Below, in pieces: positions 57,675-64,000 of a DNA stretch of 64,000 bases. The position numbers and the translations under genes were made by a program. The DNA comes from Bretschneidera sinensis (lineage: Eukaryota > Streptophyta > Magnoliopsida > Brassicales > Akaniaceae). Where the stretch lies: contig CM043698.1 in assembly GCA_023935145.1 (NCBI GenBank), positions 37,029,501 to 37,093,500 of the forward strand, written 5' to 3'. Numbering within the stretch: position 1 is the stretch's first letter; each line of letters opens with the position of its first letter. The notes under the pieces are model-generated. The model had not been told where the DNA came from. It worked only from the letters and a program-made list of their open reading frames with translations, and searched no databases.

Positions 57675-60600
57675 ATGTCTGGTTCCTTTGACGATGAAGC
57701 TGAGCAGACTGTGTCAATCGACGAGTACCTCGAAAATATGGAAGCAGAGGAGCTGGTAAGAAGCCTCTTCCTTTAATCGAATTTGGGGTTTATTTTTGGC
57801 ATCAAGGATGGTTGAGTATGATGGTTCCCCTATATTATCGTTGTTAATATTATGATTAGTTGCCGAGAAAGATGAGAAATTGACGCAGAATCAAGAATTC
57901 TTCAATGCTTGTGATGGGTTTTATAATTTGTCCGAGAAAACCTTTTTTTGTATAAAACAAGGAACAGTACTAGGCATATATTGAGGTTTTGTTCCACTAG
58001 GTGTTTGTTTATGAAAATTTTAGGATTTGAGTTGCTAGATTATTTTTTGTTTGAAGCTGATGTGAAATTTCTAACAAATGCTATGGTTATACTTTCAAAA
58101 GTGCCAGCTAAAACTATTTCCCTAAAATGATGAAACAAAAGAAAACTAGTGCTCTAAATTGGTTATTGGTTTTAGATCTTGTTTAAGAGAAGAAAAAAAT
58201 GAATATTTCACTTCTAGCTCCTGCTATATATATGCTGATATTATAAGAGAGAAAAAATGCCGTAGACTCTGTTTGAGAGCTGTTAATCATGCATCCACCA
58301 TCTAGACAGTGTTTAATGCTGGGCCTTTGGACTGTATATATTGGCTTTAACACATTACACTGATAGTCTACACCAATCACCATGTTTCACAAGGGATGTC
58401 GGTGGCAGTGTTTCCCGTGGCAGCAACCCTGCAAATGTTTATTCTTCCCAATCTTTTACTGGCTTTTACTTTTGTCCATTTGCATCTAGACCCTATCTAA
58501 TGCAGGGCATTTGGACTGTATATATTTGCTGTAACATATAGTCTTCACCATGCTTCACAAAGATTTCCTTGGTGCTTCTTTCTATGGCAGCAGCCCTACT
58601 TATGTCTATCCTTCTCAATCTTTTACTGGTATTTAATTTTTTTTTTCCATTTCCATCTCTCTTTGAGTTTCCCCCCTATGTGTTTAACAGGCTTCTTCAA
58701 TACAAATGCAGAATTTAATGTCTTGTACATGCTTTGTGGGTGATATTTGCCTAATTATTCGTTTTTACATAAATAAGACAAAAAGAAAAGAACCATGGAA
58801 AATGTTTTGTTTAATAAGTGAAGAACCGTGAAAAATATGACGTGCTAGAAAGTGGTAAATTTATGTTCTTTTGGGCAATGTGTAATTTATTATTATTTGG
58901 CTTCAAAGGAGGCAGATTTGGTTTTGGGTGGAGATGAGGGCGATGAGTGTACCTATGCTAAGGGCTATATGAATAGACAAGCAATTTTCTCATGTCTGAC
59001 ATGCACCCCAGATGGAAATGCCGGAATTTGCACTGCTTGCTGCTTGTCTTGCCACGATGGCCACGAGGTATTCATCTCTAGAAATCTTTTCCAGTCCAGG
59101 AAATTACTTGACTATATGTGTCACTGATATCTGATGCATATTTGTCGAGCAATACAAGAATTTTTTTTAGAGATGAGTGAAGGTTTTCCTGAATGGTTTA
59201 CTTTTATATGGTGTTGTTATATACCATCTTTCTGAATATTTGAGTTAAAACAATGGTTAATTAAAGTTCTAGAAAGTCTATGTTCCCTTTTATGTTATCT
59301 TCTGCTTGTGGCTTCTCTAGTTGGGTTTTAGAGTTTTCAGTCGTTTTTTTTCCTGTTATATGGTGGTGCATGGAAGACAGTGAATAAAGTTTATAGGTGA
59401 CTGTTGAAAGTACACAAGTGGGTTATTTGGGTTTATATCATTCTCTCTTCTTTGAGAGTTTCCACCTGTAGAGCTGCAGCTCATTTTTCCACTAAAATGT
59501 CAACCTCTTTTGGGGTTTTAACAGCTTTCTTTCTGGTAATCAGTGATTGCTTTATAACAATCTACATTGAGCACATATTATTTTTTTGGCTATATTTGAA
59601 TAATAGTGGTTCATGGATTAATTTGAAAAGCTCAAACCATTATGGGCAGGATTTTCACTGCTTGGACATATTTGCATGTCTATTTGATTACTGGGACATG
59701 CATGAGTGAAATCTATTATGCCAACTGCCTCAAGTTTTTTATTTTTATGTAAAATGAGTATATTTTAATTGATATTCCTCCCATGTATTCTTTTTTTCTT
59801 TTTGATAAGTAAAAGGTTAATATTATGATGATGTTTGGGTCCAGTTAAAGGCAACTTTAAGTTGGAGCTTATTTTTTAAATTTTGTCAAAAACTTAATCA
59901 AATCAAATCAAATCACCTATTAATTGTTATTTAATGAAATTTAATAAGATTTGATTCAATTTGATCAATTTTTTGGGAAATTTTAAAAAATAAGCTCCCA
60001 AACATTGCCAATAGCAACTATCTACAAGATAGTATTTCTATGAATTCCTCACGTATCCTTATATTGAATAATACTTTGCGTTACTTAATTTATCTTAATT
60101 GTGCTTCTTAATAAAGGTTTTAGAGCTTTGGACCAAGAGGAATTTCAAGTGTGATTGTGGAAATTCAAAATTTGGGGTGTTCTCCTGCAAGCTTTTGCCA
60201 AGCAAAGATGTAGAAAATACAGAGAATTCGTATAATCATAACTTCAGAGGTTCATATTGCACTTGCAATCGCCCCTATCCTGATCCAGATGTTGAAGACC
60301 AAGCAGAGATGATACAGTGTTGTGTGTGTGAGGATTGGTTTCACGAGGAGCATCTCGGTCTCAAATCCTCCGATCAGGTATGTAGCTTGGACTTTAGCCA
60401 TGGACTCTCAATAGTTTTGACATGTTTAAATTTACATATCATATTGTTGCCCGTTTAGTTGTGGTTGAAGGAAATCAATGTAGAATACGCAATGAAAATT
60501 TAATTTTTTTTTATTGATTCCTATATGCAACATCAAGAACATTAAGGATTGAAATATTACTTTTGATTTGATGTGTTCTTGACTCCTTGAATTTGTTGTG

Positions 60601-63455
60601 CCTGAATTCTACAACATGATCGAATTCTTTAAACCCAAATTCTTGCGTCATTGAATCCACAACAACCACAAAAATATGTGATTTCTAAAGAACTACACAA
60701 CGAAAATCTTGCATTAGGATTTCTCTCTATGATTTTTCTCTCTTTGGGAATAGAAGAGTCTAAAATCTTTTAGGAGAAACTTGTGTGTAGAATAATATGC
60801 TAGCAAAAATCTACACACTAATAAACTATTTGTAGTGTTAGGGTTATGAGCAACTAACCATTAATTGCAAACTAAACTCTTGCAGTTATTTCTTAATTAC
60901 ACATTATCTTTTTTGTGTGTGACCCCTTTAAGTTCAAACTAATCTGGTTGTAGGTCATAACTTTTATGCAATTGCAATTGGAACCCTTTCCAATTAATTA
61001 GAACTCCTAATTTATTTTGAATCAAAACTCTTTTATTCTCCATTTTATAAAAAATAATTAATTGTCTATTAAATTAATTCTTAGAGCTTCTACAATCGTA
61101 ACACCTAGTAGCATATCATGACTACCTAGATAGTGTGAATATGGTTGTGAAACCTTGAACCTTTCTGTTATCAATTACCGTGCAATTTAACATTTCCATC
61201 ATGCAATGTCCAGATTAAACTAATTTGGGTATGAAATTACTATCAAACCCTTAGCATTAATGTTGCGTGTCTAGAACTCACGAATATAATTCTTATGGTG
61301 AAATTAGAAACTCGTTTCTAATTCTCACATTGCCTTGGTCAAGAAACTTCCCGAATTATATTTTAATAGATCATATAAGACATTCTCTCTTTTTACTTAG
61401 GAGTGATATATCTCTTATTTTACACTTACATACTTCCATATGAAACCCATTATACCCAATTACTACCAATTAATGATTCATGAATAGAACTACCATATTA
61501 GATAGCATCAAAGTATAATAAGTCGCATACAAGATAACCATGGTGCTTCAAGTCTAAAGATCACATGCACAACCTTCTTAAGTCGAGTCATGTTTAGTGA
61601 ACTCATTCTCCAATGAGCACTTGCATACTTGTTTTAATGTCTACCATACAAGTGACATTGAGATCGGTTACCCTCCCAATTGAGCAAACACAGTATGTTC
61701 GAGTCTATCCGAGTTACTAATCGATCAATTTCTTACGACCATGAACATTTAAGGGAAAAGCTTTCGAGAAGAGTAGGTCTCAAAATTATGATATCATCAT
61801 AATCGTATCTCTCTATCGACTTAATTATGACAATGTAATTAATCAAATATTCATGATAAATAAACTAGTCATAAATTATGATAACAATTTGAATAAGATC
61901 GTTTTACAAATAATATCACTAGATATCAAATGTCATTGGCTTATAGGGCATACTACTAATAGTAACCGGACTTCTCTAGAGTAGTACAATGGGTTTGTTT
62001 GTGTGGGCTTAAAGCCAACTTTGGCCATGTTTGGGAATGAATTTAATCCAACTTAAATCCAACTTCTTAAATCTTTGGAGCTTATTTTTTAAAATTTGTA
62101 AAAAACTTAGTCAAATCAAATCAAACCACCTATTAATTGATAGTTTAATTGTTATGTAATGAAATTTGATGGGGTTTGATTTAATTTGAGTAAGTTTTTT
62201 TTTTTCAAATTTTAAAAAATAAGCTCTAGCTTAAAGTTGGCTTTAAGCTCGCACAAAGAAACCTATGTGCAAGATAGTACAACCTGTTGGTTCTTGCTGT
62301 CATATTGAGCAATGATATAATTGGTGTTTCTTTGGAGGACCTTGTGTTGTAAATTAGATATTGGGCCTGCTTTATGCCAGAAATGAAAATTTGATAAAAC
62401 TCAATTACACAATTTTGATGCAGTTTTCTGATTTATGAGAAACTATCTTCCATTTCTCTGAATTTTGACAAGCCTTTTTTTGGTCGAAATATTTAATCAT
62501 ATTTGAAGTTACCGGTCTTTTGACCATCTAAGATGATCATGATCTTTATATGCTTGTACATGTGCAATAGATTCCAAGGGATGAGGAAGGAGAGTCTGTG
62601 TACGAGGATTTCATTTGCAAGGCATGCTCACCAGTTTGTTCTTTTCTAACGCTATATCCTGAAACCATATGGGCTGCAGCAGAGCAGCGTGTTGCTACTG
62701 CTAATGCTGTTAAGGAGAAAGATGTGTTGGAAGACATCCCTGCTGCACGTGGACCTGAGAAGCTTGAGAATGATGTTTCTTTTGGTTCTCCTGGAAAGGA
62801 TAAAGGCATGGCCAATGCTAACTTTGAATCTGTGTCTGGTGGGAATATATTTGTTATTGGAGAAAGTTCTGAGAAGAATATTGCCTCAAACACCAGTCCA
62901 CATACTACTTGTGTTATTGGAGTCAATCAGACAGTTGCTTCTCCTAATTTTGAGAATAAACCACTGTTTCTTTCTAAAAACTGGAGGGATATCCTCTGCA
63001 GATGTGAGAAATGCTTAATTATGTACAACCAGAAGCACATCAGTTATTTACTGGATAAGGAGGACACAATAGCCGATTACGAGAAAAGGGCAAAGCTGAA
63101 GAGGGCAGAAAAGCTGCAGCAACAGGAAGGTGCTGCATTAAATTTATTTAATAATCTTGATCATATAGCAAAAATGGAGATTCTGAGTGGCATTCAAGAC
63201 TTCACACAGGAGTTCCGTGGTTTCCTGGTATGTCCTTGGCTGTATACCTTACCTCATGCTGATCTTATTACGGCAATTGTTCGAAGAGTGAGCCCAAAAG
63301 TTGCCTCTTTTATTTTCAAATGCAACTATGGTGCACTCAAATATAATTTTATTATTCTTTTGCAGGAGTCCAATGACCCATCAAAGACAATCACGGCTGC
63401 TGATGTCCACCAAATTTTTGAGAATCTTAAAAATAAGCGTAGGCGCATGGACTGA
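57675..63455 (+). CDS. UBR7: UBR7-type UBR-box/PHD protein, putative E3 ligase
   Basis: Five exons, 57675-57755, 58909-59067, 60117-60377, 62571-63227 and 63366-63455, encode 415 residues, all in phase. The start MSGSFDDEAEQTVSIDEYLE matches the family. A UBR box follows (about 40-105: ECTYAKGYMNRQAIFSCLTC, then CTACCLSCHDGHE and CDCGNSKFG), which in relatives recognises N-degrons. A PHD-type zinc finger begins at C128 (YCTCNRPYPD...MIQCCVCEDWFHEEHLGL, completed by FICKACSP in the next exon). The C-terminal part includes CRCEKCLIMYNQK and a coiled, Lys-rich tail. Human UBR7 binds histones and has been reported to ubiquitinate H2B; plant function is less known. The upstream leader probably contains an intron. 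Intron 3 (2.2 kb) is enlarged by inserts. Confidence 0.93.
58317..58665. repeat. Imperfect tandem duplication in UBR7 intron 1
   Basis: Two head-to-tail copies start at 58317 and 58501. Both begin TGC(T/A)GGGC(C/A)TTTGGACTG and pass through CACCATG(T/C)TTCACAA and TC(C/T)CAATCTTTTACTGG. The copies differ by many substitutions and indels, so the event is not recent. Confidence 0.75.
59838..60015. mobile_element. MITE with AATCAAATC arms, UBR7 intron 2
   Basis: The left side reads GGAGCTTATTTTTTAAATTT...AATCAAATCAAATCA. The right side is its inverse, GATTTGATTCAATTTG...AAATTTTAAAAAATAAGCTCC. Ends near ATGTTTGGG/CCCAAACATT. Non-coding hairpin-type element, same family as 38985-39385 and 62008-62249. 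Confidence 0.7.
60465..61975. mobile_element. Probable retroelement relic in UBR7 intron 3
   Basis: A 1.5-kb block differs in texture from the rest of the intron: less AT-homopolymeric, without open frames, and with stretches (read on the minus strand) that remind me of long terminal repeats of Copia-type elements. I could not find TG..CA ends, a target duplication or a primer-binding site, so a solo LTR or non-autonomous retroelement is only a guess. Confidence 0.3.
62008..62249. mobile_element. MITE with AATCAAATC arms, UBR7 intron 3
   Basis: Inverted ends GGCTTAAAGCCAACTTT and AAAGTTGGCTTTAAGC enclose GAGCTTATTTTTTAAAATTT...AATCAAATCAAA and its inverse. Same family as 38985-39385 and 59838-60015; this copy has the best preserved ends. 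Confidence 0.75.
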
Positions 63456-64000
63456 GCTCTGCTGGATCTTTATGCACTTGTGTTCCTTCTGTAGTCTCCT
63501 ATAGTTATGGAGCTAGATGTTTCGTTCAAAACATTTAGAAGGCATGCAAAAATTAGTCTCTTTTAATTTAGAACGCGCTGCTGGTAAGAACCATTTTGCT
63601 ATGTAAAGTTACGTGTTTGATCACTTTAAAGTAACCGGGTTTTCTTTTATAAACTAATCTGCTGATAGTGCACGGTTCTAGAGCCTGTTCTGGTTCATCT
63701 GGTAGGTTGGTATTGTGTTGCACTATTAGAGGCATATTTCCTGCCAATAGCAGAAGAATTATGTTTTAGATGCGGTTACTCTTCTTGGCCTAATTTCGCA
63801 AATGCGCACAAAAAATTCTCTTAAGATCAGTTGCGTTGCTTTGGTTGGGCTTATCTATCAATTACTCTATTATCTTTTGAAAGTGCCGTATTTCTAGAGG
63901 TCATTTGGTCTTGGGTTTGGGTTTTGGAATTTTAGGTTATGATTGATAGAAAGAAAAAAATGAGAGGAAATAAGAGAAAAAAGAAAGAAGAATGAGATTG
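63456..64000. other. UBR7 3' UTR and downstream flank
   Basis: The first few hundred bases would be the UBR7 3' UTR. Nothing else is recognisable before the end of the window. Confidence 0.5.

Overview
The window is nuclear DNA of a flowering plant, almost certainly a eudicot. It is AT-rich, its genes have GT..AG introns, and it carries many small DNA transposons. The gene families are plant-specific: GH9 endoglucanase with CBM49, clade A PP2C, plant nsLTP, GUB_WAK-type RING-H2 proteins and LACS. I cannot name the species. No rRNA, tRNA, CRISPR array or organellar sequence was seen. Gene models below were assembled by hand from reading frames and splice sites.

Layout: (1) 1-5.6 kb, non-coding, with a hAT-like MITE and a G/C-richer island. 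(2) 5.9-10.5 kb, a nine-exon secreted GH9 class C endoglucanase (+). (3) 11.8-15.6 kb, a three-exon clade A protein phosphatase 2C (-), with a 181-bp minisatellite in its second intron. (4) 15.66-21.50 kb, the most unusual part of the window. It is a nested pair of terminal-inverted-repeat transposons flanked by a 9-bp near-perfect target duplication, and it sits 36 bp upstream of the PP2C start codon. The elements carry exon-intron fragments of five unrelated host genes: TBL, LETM1-like, CDPK-related kinase, DJ-1 and CYP710A. This is a Pack-MULE-like gene-capture structure. (5) 23.4-27.4 kb, an LRR protein (+). (6) 29.0-36.6 kb, a 19-exon long-chain acyl-CoA synthetase (LACS4-like, -) with a hAT element in one intron and a relative of the inner captured-gene element in another. 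(7) 36.6-43 kb, a repeat-rich gap with a small secreted lipid transfer protein at 40.6-41.0 kb (-). (8) 43.9-47.2 kb, cytosolic leucyl-tRNA synthetase with an uninterrupted 3.3-kb CDS and a telo-box in its leader intron (+). (9) 48.1-55.2 kb, a tandem array of three GUB_WAK/RING-H2 (ATL20-22-like) genes (-). One is intact, one carries a single nonsense codon, and one is clearly decayed. (10) 57.7-63.5 kb, a UBR7-type UBR-box/PHD protein (+).

The order LRR - LACS4 - UBR7 matches, as far as I recall, neighbouring genes on Arabidopsis chromosome 4, which supports the assignments and suggests that the LTP/LeuRS/RING block was inserted or retained between them. The genes do not form one pathway. 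The main biological interest is the captured-gene element next to a probable abscisic-acid co-receptor phosphatase, and what it does to that gene's promoter.
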